Positions 18,239-27,239 of a stretch of DNA of 64,000 nt are shown piece by piece. Source of the DNA: Halostagnicola larsenii XH-48 (GTDB lineage: Archaea > Halobacteriota > Halobacteria > Halobacteriales > Natrialbaceae); NCBI RefSeq assembly GCF_000517625.1, contig NZ_CP007056.1, positions 186,001-250,000 on the forward strand, in the 5' to 3' direction. Within the stretch, counting starts at the first letter, position 1. Each line of letters begins with the position of its first letter. The notes below the pieces were generated by a model. That model searched no databases. It was not told the DNA's origin and saw only the letters and a list, made by a program, of their open reading frames with translations. The position numbers and the translations under genes are program-made.

Positions 18239-19295
18239 GACAGACCCGATCGTGGAGGTTCGAGACCTCGACGTCACGTTCCAGATGAATCGTGGGCAAT
18301 CACGCGTCGTCCGCGACGCCGATATCGACGTCTTCCGGAACGAGACGCTCGGCATTATCGGCGAGAGCGGCAGCGGGAAATCGATGCTCGCGTCGTCGTT
18401 TCTCAACGCCGTCGTCGAACCGGGCGTCTCGACCGGCGACGTGACGTACTATTCGCACGACGGAGAGCCAACCAATGTTCTGGAGTTATCCGAATCCGAA
18501 CTGGACCGATTCCGCTGGGAGGAAGTCGCCATGGTGTTCCAGGGCGCGATGAGTTCGTTTAACCCCGTCCTGAAGATTCGGACTCACTTCAGGGAGACGC
18601 TGCAGGACCACAACCGCGACGTGGGCGCAGGAATGCAGCGCGCACGCGAGCTCTTAGAGAGCGTCTACCTCGACCCGGATCGAATTCTCGATTCCTACGC
18701 GCACGAGCTCTCCGGCGGGATGAAACAGCGGGCGCTCATCGCGCTCTCGCTCGTCCTCGAGCCGGAGCTACTCGTGCTCGACGAGCCGACGGCGGCGCTG
18801 GACCTGCTGATGCAGCGATCGATCGTGACGCTCTTGGAGCAACTGCAGGACGAGTACGACCTGACGCTCGTGTTCATCACGCACGACCTGCCACTGTTGA
18901 CGAAGTTGGCCGACCGGATTGCCGTCATGTACGCCTTCAACATTATCGAGATCGCGACGACCGAGGATATCCTCTACGATGCCTCACATCCGTACACGCG
19001 CGCATTGTTGGATACGACGCCGGATCTGAACGTGCCGGTCGAGGAGATGAACATCATCGAAGGCAGCAAGCCGGATCCGGTTGACCAGATTCCGGGCTGT
19101 TCGTATCACCCTCGGTGTCCGATGGCCGATTCGCAGTGTCGAGCAGAAGAGCCGCCGATGCTGGCTGTCCGCGACGGCCACGAATCGGCGTGTTTCTACC
19201 ACGACCAGGCAGCGGAGGCGGTTCCGATCAGCGCCGCGCCGGACACCCGGCCGGCGACGAGCAAAAACGCCGCGACCGACGGGGGTGACAACTGA
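18231..19295 (+). CDS. Dpp/Opp-type ABC importer ATPase (DppD-like)
   Basis: The 354-residue protein has Walker A GESGSGKS, the Q-loop region VFQGAMSSFNPV, signature LSGGMKQR, Walker B LLVLDEPTAALD and H-loop FITHDL. The C-terminal extension has the oligopeptide-ATPase mark CSYHPRCPMADSQC, with Cys residues that in the family can hold an iron-sulfur cluster. Its stop overlaps the start of the second ATPase (TGATG). It powers import together with that partner. Confidence 0.93.
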   Translation: MSKTDPIVEVRDLDVTFQMNRGQSRVVRDADIDVFRNETLGIIGESGSGKSMLASSFLNAVVEPGVSTGDVTYYSHDGEPTNVLELSESELDRFRWEEVAMVFQGAMSSFNPVLKIRTHFRETLQDHNRDVGAGMQRARELLESVYLDPDRILDSYAHELSGGMKQRALIALSLVLEPELLVLDEPTAALDLLMQRSIVTLLEQLQDEYDLTLVFITHDLPLLTKLADRIAVMYAFNIIEIATTEDILYDASHPYTRALLDTTPDLNVPVEEMNIIEGSKPDPVDQIPGCSYHPRCPMADSQCRAEEPPMLAVRDGHESACFYHDQAAEAVPISAAPDTRPATSKNAATDGGDN

Positions 19296-20365
19296 TGGCG
19301 ACGTCCGAACCGGTGCTCTCACTGGATAACGTTTCCGTCGAGTTCACCGATGACGGCGGCTTGCTCAATATGTTCGGCGACTCCGAAACCGTCAGAGCGG
19401 TCAATGACGTCTCCCTCGAGTTCGGCGAGCAGGAGACGCTCACCCTCATCGGGGAGAGCGGATGTGGAAAGTCCACGCTCGGCAAGACGGCGATTGGGGC
19501 CCAAAAGCCGACCAGCGGCTCCATCAGCTACCGCGGGCAGGATATCTGGGCGGCGCGAAACGGGTCGGGCGACGTCTCGATTCCTTTCGACGAAATCCGC
19601 CACTCGCTCCAGATCATCCATCAGGATCCGGGCAGCGCGCTCAATCCGAACCAGCGAGTTCTCACTTCGCTTTTGTTGCCGCTCCAGAAGTGGTATCCCG
19701 ACCTCAGCCGCGAGGAGTGCGAAGAGCGCATCCATACGCTGTTCGAACGGGTCGGCATGTCGCCGCCGGGAGACTACCTCAACCGGTATCCGCACCAGTT
19801 GAGCGGCGGGGAAACCCAGCGCGTGGTTCTCGTGCGTGCGCTCCTGTTGAATCCCGATCTGATCCTCGCCGACGAGGCGATCAGCGCGCTCGACGTCTCA
19901 CTGCGCGTCGAGATGATGGACCTCATGCTCGAGTTGCAGGATCTGTTCAACACCTCCTATCTCTTCATCTCCCACGACCTCTCGAACGCACGGTATATCG
20001 CCGAAAAATCCGGCGGCCGGATCGCGGTGATGTACCTGGGTGAGATCGTCGAGATCGGGACGGTCGACGAGATCGTCGAGAACCCGCAGCATCCCTACAC
20101 GAAAGCGCTGCAGTGGGCGACGGCGAACCTCTACGAAGACGAACCGGACGACGAGTTCCCACTGCGAAAAATCGACGTGCCCGACCCGACGGATCTCCCG
20201 TCGGGCTGTCACTTCCATCCGCGGTGTCCGAACGCTCGAGAGGTGTGCCAACAACAGCATCCAGGCCGGATCCACGCGAATGGCAACGCAGAAAACTACG
20301 CACGATGTTTCCGTGCCGATGAGGACCACGAGTACTGGAACAGTCCCAAGGTGACCGACGAGTAA
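19295..20365 (+). CDS. Dpp/Opp-type ABC importer ATPase (DppF-like)
   Basis: The 356-residue protein has Walker A GESGCGKST, Q-loop IIHQDPGSALNPNQ, signature LSGGETQR, Walker B LILADEAISALD and H-loop FISHDL. The C-terminal CHFHPRCPNAREVC block is the DppF/OppF extension. Ala in place of Pro after DE is common in this subfamily and not a defect. It is the last transport gene of the operon; a small membrane-protein gene follows 40 bases later. Confidence 0.93.
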   Translation: MATSEPVLSLDNVSVEFTDDGGLLNMFGDSETVRAVNDVSLEFGEQETLTLIGESGCGKSTLGKTAIGAQKPTSGSISYRGQDIWAARNGSGDVSIPFDEIRHSLQIIHQDPGSALNPNQRVLTSLLLPLQKWYPDLSREECEERIHTLFERVGMSPPGDYLNRYPHQLSGGETQRVVLVRALLLNPDLILADEAISALDVSLRVEMMDLMLELQDLFNTSYLFISHDLSNARYIAEKSGGRIAVMYLGEIVEIGTVDEIVENPQHPYTKALQWATANLYEDEPDDEFPLRKIDVPDPTDLPSGCHFHPRCPNAREVCQQQHPGRIHANGNAENYARCFRADEDHEYWNSPKVTDE

Positions 20366-20405
20366 TCAGTCGTCGATCTCACTCTCAAAATACCAACAAA
20401 CAAAT

Positions 20406-20660
20406 ATGTCATCAACAAGTAACCAAGACAACGTGTCATCGTCGGACGAACCGAGCACAACAGCGCCCCTGAGTGTGCGAATTCCTGGCAGTCTCGGTGT
20501 ATGGGTGTCGTTCATAGTCGCCATCCTGTTGCTCCTCAGTGGAATGCTGTTGTTCGATGGACCGATGGCTGGCGTACTCGGCCTGTGGGGACTGTCGCTT
20601 CTCGGGGTCACGGTCGTCGGTGTCTTCGCGTACCGACTCTGGTACCAGTACGGGTCCTGA
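20406..20660 (+). CDS. small two-helix membrane protein after the importer
   Basis: The 84-residue protein has a Ser/Thr-rich acidic N-terminus (about 1-22), then two hydrophobic helices (about 28-49 and 54-76) and a short end. No family is recognised. It begins 40 bases after the DppF-like gene and probably shares its transcript. It has no clear sequence likeness to the 74-residue protein in front of the operon, only the same size and topology. Confidence 0.55.
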   Translation: MSSTSNQDNVSSSDEPSTTAPLSVRIPGSLGVWVSFIVAILLLLSGMLLFDGPMAGVLGLWGLSLLGVTVVGVFAYRLWYQYGS

Positions 20661-21041
20661 GAACCCACTGATCACACGCTTTTGGTATCATCGTTCGACA
20701 GGAGAACGCAATCGCAAGCAATTTCAATGAGATTCGATCCAATAGAGTTATTAGCCACTCTAGTGCTTCAATGAAGCGGGTTCTTGGACATAGAGCCGTT
20801 ATTGTTTCTCGCTTCCACCCTTCGATCTGGACACCGAGTCTTCCGCAGAACACTGTCTTCAATAGATCATCGTATTTTCGACGGACGCGACTGTGTCCAC
20901 TCTGCAGACCAGTTCCGAATGGTCGGTATACGCGTCTCGTTCCGCGTTTCCGAAGCAGGGATAAACGGCGACGAACCGAACAGAGGGGAAATGAGTGTTC
21001 ACCGCACAATCCTTAAGGTAGTTCCTCGAAACCTATGAACG
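20661..21041. other. 381-base gap before the second rhamnosidase
   Basis: No convincing gene. Frames on both strands are basic and Cys/Arg-rich, unlike local proteins. The end of the gap holds a box A, CCTTAAGG at 21011-21018, 24-31 bases before the rhamnosidase ATG, consistent with a leaderless message. Confidence 0.5.
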
Positions 21042-24000
21042 ATGTCCGCATTCGGTCAGGACGGGCGCTGTCGACCAACGGAACTCCGCGTCGAATACGA
21101 ACGGAGTCCCGCGAATCTCGAGCCGACGCGACCGCCGCGGTTCTCCTGGCGCGTCGACACGGATCGTCGCGGCGCTCGCCAGACTGCCTACCGACTCGTC
21201 GTCAGTCGGAGACGCGACGCCGCGGCGAACGGTCGAGGTACTCTTTGGGACTCCGGGCGTATCGAATCGACCGCGGCGACGAACGTCGAATACGATGGCG
21301 TCGAACTGAACGCCGACGAGACGTACTACTGGTCGGTGACAATCTGGACTGACGCCGGCGAATCCGAGTGGGCCGAACCGTCGTCGTTCTCGACGGCGCT
21401 CGAACCGGCGGACTGGCGGGGCGAGTGGATCGCCCACCAGCCTGGCGACGGAGACACCAACGGATGGCGGAGTCGATGGCGTCGTCCGGACGAGAACGCC
21501 GAGGAGTGGGTGCAACTGGATCTCGGCGAAGTCCGGACGCTCTCCGAAATCTCACTCCACCCGACAGATCCAATTTCGGTCGTGCGCACGCCCGACGATA
21601 TCCCCGTCACGATGGCGTGGGAACGTCGAGCCCTCGACGGGTTCGGCTTTCCCAACGCGTACCGCGTCGAGATCGCCTCGGATCCCGAATTCGAGGAGGC
21701 CGTAACCGTCGCCGATACGACGCTATCGGGCGCGGACGAGACTGTAACCGACAGCATTTATCAGGACGAGACGTTTTCGGTTCAGACTCACGAATGCCCT
21801 GATAGTAGCGCTCGATATATCCGTGTCACGGCGACCGAACTCCACGAGATCGTCCCGCGGAACAGCCCCAGTTCCGACGAGCAGGATGCCGATCGAAAGA
21901 CCGTCCAAACCAATTCGTGGCAATGTTTCGCGCTGGCTGCGCTCACCGTCACGGGGACCGACGGCGACGACCTCGCGCGGGGTGGTACGGTGACGGCATC
22001 CTCGAGCGTCGAGTCCGATACGTGGGGCCGTGAACAGCTCGTGAACGGCCATACCGCGTCGACGATGGCGAGCACCGCTCCCCTGTTGCGCACCGAGTTC
22101 GAACTGGAGAAGCCGGTCAGATCGGCGCGGGCCCACGTCGCCGCCGTCGGGTACGGCGAACTGTACGTAAACGGCGAGCGGATCGGCGACCGGAAGCTCG
22201 ATCCGGCGTGGACGGACTACGAGAAGCGCGTTCTCTACACGACCGACGACGTCACCGACCGGTTGTCCGAAGGCGAGAACGCGCTCGGCCTGTGGCTCGG
22301 TCGCGGCTGGTTTGCGAAAGGGGGCTTTCACTGGGTCGGAGACGGCTCACCGCGGGCCCGCGTCACCCTCGCCGTCGAATTCGAGGACGGGACGACCCGC
22401 ACTCTCGCGACGAACGGGAACTGGCGAGCGACCGAGAGCCCGCTGGTGGAAAACGACATCTACGACGGCGAGCACTACGACGCCCGCCGCGAACGGGACG
22501 GCTGGAGCGCCTCGGGCGTCGACGATTCGGACTGGGACGGTGCGACAGTCGTCGACGCACCCGGCGGAACGCTCCGCCCCGAGCGCATCGAACCGATGGG
22601 CGTGGTCGAAACGTTCGACGTCGAAGCGGTCCACGAGAACCCGAATGGTCCCATTCTCGACTTCGGGCAGAACTTCGCCGGTTGGCTCGAACTCGAGATC
22701 GAGGATCCAGACCGCGGCGACGAGATCACGCTCAGCCACGCCGAGACGCTGACAGACGACGGCGACCTCTCGACGGCCGACCTCCGGACCGCCGACGCGA
22801 CGGACACCTACGTCACCCGCGGGGACGACGTCGAGACCTACGAGCCGCGCTTTACCTATCACGGCTTCCGGTACGCCCAAATTTCGGGCTATCCGGGCGA
22901 GTTCGACCCCGAGAACGTGACCGCGAAGGCGGTGACGACGGCGATGGACCGACGCGGCGAGTTCGCCTGCTCGAGTGAGGAACTGAACCGGGTCCAGCAA
23001 AACGCCGTCTGGGGGCTCCGAAGCAACACACACTCCGTCCCCGAGGACTGTCCCCAGCGCGACGAGCGCTTCGGCTGGACCGGCGATGCGCACGTCTCGA
23101 CTCGCTCGTTACTGTTCAACTTCGACGCCGTCCGCTTCGAAGAGAAGTGGACGAGAGACCACGACGCCGCCGCCTCGGCGATGGGCTACGTTCCCGATGT
23201 CGTTCCGAACAAGGCCTTCGAGGCTCCCGCCGATCCGACGTGGTCGATCACGCGCGTGATGGTCCCGTGGTACTGCTACCTACACGACGGCGACGAGCGC
23301 GTTCTCGAAGAGCACTATGGCGGAATGCGTGACTACGTCGACTACTGGACCGGCGTCGCCGAGGATGGCATCGTCCCCGACGCGTACGGGAAATACGGTG
23401 ACTGGCTGGCGTTCGAGAACACCGACGGCCGGCACGGGCTGCCGTACGATCTGTTCAACACGGCGTTCGTCTACCGGGTGACCGATACCTTCGCGAAGAT
23501 CGCTAGCGTCCTCGGCAACGAGGCCGACGCAGAAACCTACCGTGACCGTGCGGACTGCATCGCCGCCGCATTTGACCGGGAGTTCTTCGATCCCGAGACG
23601 GGCGTCTACGGGCCGGGAACGCAGTCGTCGTCTGCTGTCCCGCTGTTTTTCGGAATGGTTCCCGAAGAACACATAGAGCGGGTCGCCGAGAACCTTGCAG
23701 CGAAAGTCCGCGCTGACGGCGGCACGCTTCAGAGCGGGTTCCTCGGGACGCGACCGCTGATCCACACCCTCGCCGAGCACGGGTACGACGAGCTGGCTTA
23801 CGAGGTGGTCAGTCAACCCGAACAACCGGGCTGGGTCTACATGGCTCGCAACGGCGCGACGACGATGTGGGAGCGTTGGGACTCCGACGAGAGCGTCGGA
23901 TCCGGCATGAACTCGCTGAATCACTCGCCGTTCACGCACGTCTCCGAGTTCTTTTACGAAGTGCTCGCGGGGGTCACACTCGAGGACGTGCCGGTGACCG

Positions 24001-24305
24001 AGCACGTGACGATCGCCCCCTCGATCGTCGCCGACCTCGAGTGGGTCTCGGGGAGCATCGAAACGCGAGCGGGCGAGTTGGCCGTCGAGTGGGAGCGCGA
24101 CGGCGACGCCTACGAGCTCGCGGTGACGGTTCCTTGGAACGGGCGAGCGACAATTCGGCTTCCGGAAGCGGCAGACGCGACGGTGACGGAGTCGAACACC
24201 GTGTTGGTCGAAGACCCGACTGATGGCGTCCGCTCGGTCGAAAACGAGGATGACGACCTCGTCGTCGAGGTCGGCGCAGGCGACTACGAGTTCTCGGTTC
24301 GGTGA
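21042..24305 (+). CDS. alpha-L-rhamnosidase (GH78) with inserted discoidin-like domain
   Basis: The 1087-residue protein starts with a fibronectin-like beta domain (about 1-115: RVDTDRRGARQTAYRLVVS, ETYYWSVTIWTDAGESEW). A discoidin/F5-8-like insertion follows (about 130-320: WVQLDLGEVRTLSEISLHP, ARYIRVTATEL, ASSSVESDTWG), then the rhamnosidase N-domain (VNGERIGDRKLDPAWTDYEKR). The alpha/alpha barrel contains the canonical DCPQRDERFGWTGDAHV and TTMWERWDS motifs that hold the catalytic acids, and a C-terminal beta domain ends it. There is no signal peptide, so it acts on imported fragments. The insertion may bind rhamnose or acidic glycans, as CBM67 does in some GH78 enzymes. Confidence 0.92.
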   Translation: MSAFGQDGRCRPTELRVEYERSPANLEPTRPPRFSWRVDTDRRGARQTAYRLVVSRRRDAAANGRGTLWDSGRIESTAATNVEYDGVELNADETYYWSVTIWTDAGESEWAEPSSFSTALEPADWRGEWIAHQPGDGDTNGWRSRWRRPDENAEEWVQLDLGEVRTLSEISLHPTDPISVVRTPDDIPVTMAWERRALDGFGFPNAYRVEIASDPEFEEAVTVADTTLSGADETVTDSIYQDETFSVQTHECPDSSARYIRVTATELHEIVPRNSPSSDEQDADRKTVQTNSWQCFALAALTVTGTDGDDLARGGTVTASSSVESDTWGREQLVNGHTASTMASTAPLLRTEFELEKPVRSARAHVAAVGYGELYVNGERIGDRKLDPAWTDYEKRVLYTTDDVTDRLSEGENALGLWLGRGWFAKGGFHWVGDGSPRARVTLAVEFEDGTTRTLATNGNWRATESPLVENDIYDGEHYDARRERDGWSASGVDDSDWDGATVVDAPGGTLRPERIEPMGVVETFDVEAVHENPNGPILDFGQNFAGWLELEIEDPDRGDEITLSHAETLTDDGDLSTADLRTADATDTYVTRGDDVETYEPRFTYHGFRYAQISGYPGEFDPENVTAKAVTTAMDRRGEFACSSEELNRVQQNAVWGLRSNTHSVPEDCPQRDERFGWTGDAHVSTRSLLFNFDAVRFEEKWTRDHDAAASAMGYVPDVVPNKAFEAPADPTWSITRVMVPWYCYLHDGDERVLEEHYGGMRDYVDYWTGVAEDGIVPDAYGKYGDWLAFENTDGRHGLPYDLFNTAFVYRVTDTFAKIASVLGNEADAETYRDRADCIAAAFDREFFDPETGVYGPGTQSSSAVPLFFGMVPEEHIERVAENLAAKVRADGGTLQSGFLGTRPLIHTLAEHGYDELAYEVVSQPEQPGWVYMARNGATTMWERWDSDESVGSGMNSLNHSPFTHVSEFFYEVLAGVTLEDVPVTEHVTIAPSIVADLEWVSGSIETRAGELAVEWERDGDAYELAVTVPWNGRATIRLPEAADATVTESNTVLVEDPTDGVRSVENEDDDLVVEVGAGDYEFSVR

Positions 24306-24388
24306 CGATCACCGCTACCGAGAGCGTGACCCGCCAAGTGAAACGATCGGGCGCGACCCGACCCCTCGAGGGTGGCGATAGATTCCGA

Positions 24389-24595
24389 TTACGCGGAGGA
24401 AATACGAAACATCGCGACGTCGTGTGGGCCGACTACAGCTCTGATTTCGTTCTCGATAGTCCAGGATTCGTCGTCGAGGAGACTCGAGACGCGGTACGTG
24501 TCGGCGGCCGCGCGCGCTCGAGGGACGGTCGATCTCGTCGACGCGGGTCGCGATTCGGTGTCGCTTGCGGTTAAATGGGATAACCGCACACTCAC
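24389..24595 (-). pseudogene. possible remnant of an alpha-galactosidase-like C-terminal domain
   Basis: A 68-codon minus-strand frame ends with TYRVSSLLDDESWTIENEI followed by RAVVGPHDVAMFRIS. This looks like the final beta-sandwich of GH27/GH36-type alpha-galactosidases, which typically end in a V-x-PH-x-V-x-L/M-F-R pattern. No catalytic part lies upstream on the same strand, where the sequence turns AT-rich. I read it as the tail of a lost glycosidase gene; chance likeness is possible. Confidence 0.3.
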
Positions 24596-25302
24596 GGCTG
24601 GCGAGTCGCGGACTCGTCTCGCGAGATATCGATGTGTTCGTTAGTTGATACCGGCCGCTCGAGTTTGTCTGGAATGATGGCAGTGGTTTTAGACATACTC
24701 CCTTATCGATAAATCCACCGATCAAACAATAAAATAACATGTTTGATAGTGTCGGATTCCACATTTCGATATAGGTGAGACATCACGTCGACGAGCGTGA
24801 TCCAACGCGCTTATTTGATATTTCAAGTGCACCGTTATCATTTATGACAAAAATTTGGTGTTTTATTATCGTCATCATTCCAAACAGCAGTAGGGGTGGT
24901 ACCAGGTACCTGGCATACGATCTGACTAGAACTTACATCGAGCAATAGTTGCTGTGGATCGATACTAGGATTTCTTGGCTGCACTGAAAAGTAGTAATGA
25001 TCGGTGAGATCGTGTGATTCGCCTCGAGTTGTCTTCCAGTATCCGTCCATACTATCTGAATGCAAAATTATACTCGAAACTGATGTATCTGTAAAATCAC
25101 TCGCCACCTTCGATTGTTTTGCGATATGTGTCGGTGGGGTGCCAACTCTGCCACGTCAGATCTCGGTTGCGACCGTGTCGACTGAAGGCATGCTCGCGAT
25201 GCAACCGCCAACCTTTGGAGCTTCGCTCGTGGGGCAAAAAAGTGAATACTCCAACACTTTCTTACGTACTGATCCGGTACTCACACGTACTCTATTCCGC
25301 TT
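24596..25302. other. AT-rich gap before the ABC exporter genes
   Basis: The stretch has clearly lower GC than its flanks. An 89-codon minus-strand frame (24838-25107) and a 108-codon plus-strand frame (25004-25330) match no family I know and overlap each other. I do not call either. It may be decayed insertion sequence. Confidence 0.45.
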
Positions 25303-26340
25303 ATGGCTGCAATACAGGTCGACAATGTGACTCGAACGTTCGGGAGTGTAACCGCTGTCGACGAACTCTCGTTTACCGTCGAAGATGGTGAATTATTCGG
25401 CCTCCTCGGCCCCAATGGTGCGGGCAAGTCGACCCTGATTAACGTGCTTGTTACCCTCTTGGAACCGACCGAGGGGACTGCCACCGTCAACGGCCACGAC
25501 GTTACGTCGGAGACCGCCGCCGTTCGTAATAGCATCGGCGTCGTCTTCCAGGAACAGGCGCTCGACGAGGACCTCACCGGCGAAGAGAATCTGGCGTTTC
25601 ACGCTCGACTCTATGGGATGGGTCGACGCGAACGGACGGACAGAATCGATGAGGTACTCGAGCTCGTCGGGCTAACGGAGGTTCGCGGGGACCCTGTCGG
25701 AACGTACTCCGGCGGGATGAAACGCCGGCTCGAGATCGGTCGCGGACTGTTACACGAACCCGCGGTGCTCTTTCTCGACGAACCGACGGCCGGTCTCGAC
25801 GCACGGACCCGGCGGGACACCTGGGAGTATATCCAGCGGATGAACGAAGACGCCGGCGTCTCGGTCGTCCTGACGACTCACTACATCGAAGAGGCCGAGC
25901 ATTTGTGCGACCGCGTCGCGATCGTCGACGACGGGGAAATCGCCGCGATAGATTCACCGACGGCACTCAAAGCGACGCTCGGGGGCACCGTTGTCTCCCT
26001 TACTGTTCATGGCGCTGTATCGGCGCTGTGTGACCGTCTCGAAGAACAATCGTGGGTTCTCGAGTATGCGAGAACCGATGTTGGTGTCAACGTCACCGTC
26101 GAACGCGGTGAAACGCGGGTCGCAGACCTCGTTCATTTGGCCGATAACGTTGGTGCGGCGATTACGTCCGTGGACATCCACCGACCGAACCTGGAAACGG
26201 TGTTTCTCTCGCTTACCGGCGCGATGATCGAGGACCGCGAGGATGCCGATGGGAGCGCAGGCGAACACAGGACACAGAACGCGCCACTTGATACCGTCGA
26301 CGGGCGATCTGAAATCGCGACTACGGAGGACGACGAATGA
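25303..26340 (+). CDS. ABC-2 type exporter ATPase (DrrA-like)
   Basis: The 345-residue protein has Walker A GPNGAGKST, Q-loop VVFQEQALDEDL, signature YSGGMKRRLEIGRGL, Walker B VLFLDEPTAGLD and H-loop TTHYIEEAEHL. The C-terminal region (about 225-310, ending NLETVFLSLTG) is the DUF4162-like tail of DrrA proteins, followed by a long hydrophilic end. Its last 4 bases overlap the permease gene (ATGA), so the two are co-translated. DrrA-type exporters move drugs, lipids or polysaccharides; the cargo here is unknown. Confidence 0.92.
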   Translation: MAAIQVDNVTRTFGSVTAVDELSFTVEDGELFGLLGPNGAGKSTLINVLVTLLEPTEGTATVNGHDVTSETAAVRNSIGVVFQEQALDEDLTGEENLAFHARLYGMGRRERTDRIDEVLELVGLTEVRGDPVGTYSGGMKRRLEIGRGLLHEPAVLFLDEPTAGLDARTRRDTWEYIQRMNEDAGVSVVLTTHYIEEAEHLCDRVAIVDDGEIAAIDSPTALKATLGGTVVSLTVHGAVSALCDRLEEQSWVLEYARTDVGVNVTVERGETRVADLVHLADNVGAAITSVDIHRPNLETVFLSLTGAMIEDREDADGSAGEHRTQNAPLDTVDGRSEIATTEDDE

Positions 26341-27107
26341 GCCTTGTCGACCCGCTGGGGATCTACGCACTCTGGCTACGCGATGTCAAGCGGTTCCTTC
26401 GAACGCCGTCGCGGATCATCGGGTCCATCGCGATGCCGCTTTTGTTCCTCGTCTTCCTGGCGTTCGGATTTAGCGGTGCAGCGATTCCCGGTCTCCCGGA
26501 GGGCGTCGACTACCTCGAGTACCTCGTTCCCGGAATGGTCGGGTTCACGATGCTGTTCGGGGCGTCGTTCGCTGGACTCTCGATCCTCTCGGATCAGGAC
26601 GTCGGCTTTCTCAAGGAGATCCTGGTCGCCCCGATCAGTCGCACCTCTATCGTCCTCGGTCGCATCGCCGGCGGATCGACTACCGCGCTCGTCCAGGCAG
26701 TTCTCATCCTCGTGCTCTCGATTCCGCTCGGGTTCAGGATCACGAGTCCTCTCCTGTTACCGATCGCGTTTCTGTTTCTCGTCCTGATCGCGGTCACGTT
26801 CGTCGGGTTCGGCGTCGCGCTCGCGTCGCAGTTCAGCGACAGCGAAGGGTTTGGTCTCGTCGTCCAGTTCGTCATCTTTCCACTGTTTTTCCTCTCCGGT
26901 GCGATCTACCCGGTCTCGAGCTTTCCGGAACCGATCCAGCTGGTGGCGCTGGCCAATCCGCTGACCTACGGCGTCGACGGGCTACGGGCGGTGCTGGTCG
27001 GAACCTCCGCCTATCCAGTCGGTCTCGACTTCGGCGCACTGCTCATCTCCTCGATTATAATGGTCGGGGCCGGCACCTACCTGTTCGAACGCGTCGAAGC
27101 GGTCTGA
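26337..27107 (+). CDS. ABC-2 type exporter permease (DrrB-like)
   Basis: The 256-residue protein has six predicted helices and the ABC-2 pattern: YLEYLVPGMVGFTMLFGASFAG near the second helix, KEILVAPISRTSIVLGRI in the cytoplasmic loop, and PLFFLSGAIYPVSSFPEPIQLVALANPLTY in the last third. It overlaps the ATPase gene by 4 bases and completes the exporter. Confidence 0.9.
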   Translation: MSLVDPLGIYALWLRDVKRFLRTPSRIIGSIAMPLLFLVFLAFGFSGAAIPGLPEGVDYLEYLVPGMVGFTMLFGASFAGLSILSDQDVGFLKEILVAPISRTSIVLGRIAGGSTTALVQAVLILVLSIPLGFRITSPLLLPIAFLFLVLIAVTFVGFGVALASQFSDSEGFGLVVQFVIFPLFFLSGAIYPVSSFPEPIQLVALANPLTYGVDGLRAVLVGTSAYPVGLDFGALLISSIIMVGAGTYLFERVEAV

Positions 27108-27173
27108 CCCGTCGTCTGGAGTCATACTGAATCTGTTCCATCTGCGGTGTTCACCTGAAACGGAAAGAGATAC

Positions 27174-27236
27174 TTTAGGGGGGACGAAGGTCACAGTAAC
27201 ATGGCCTACAACCGGGCACACTCTGTAGGTGAGTAG
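27174..27236 (+). promoter_or_regulatory. box A and 11-codon upstream ORF before the DUF2070 gene
   Basis: CTTTA at 27173-27177 lies 24-27 bases before an ATG at 27201 that opens an 11-codon frame (MAYNRAHSVGE) ending at 27236. The DUF2070 ATG follows 3 bases later, with GGTGAG at 27229-27234 as a fitting ribosome site inside the short frame. The short ORF could be a leaderless upstream ORF that couples translation to the main gene. Confidence 0.35.
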
Positions 27237-27239
27237 ACG

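Noticed and set aside
19295-20365. Ala in place of Pro in Walker B (DEAISALD) as a sign of an inactive ATPase
   Set aside because: DEA is common in DppF/OppF proteins and all other motifs are intact.
24838-25107. 89-codon minus-strand frame in the AT-rich gap before the exporter
   Set aside because: It matches no family and overlaps an equally weak frame on the other strand. Kept only as a note in the gap entry.
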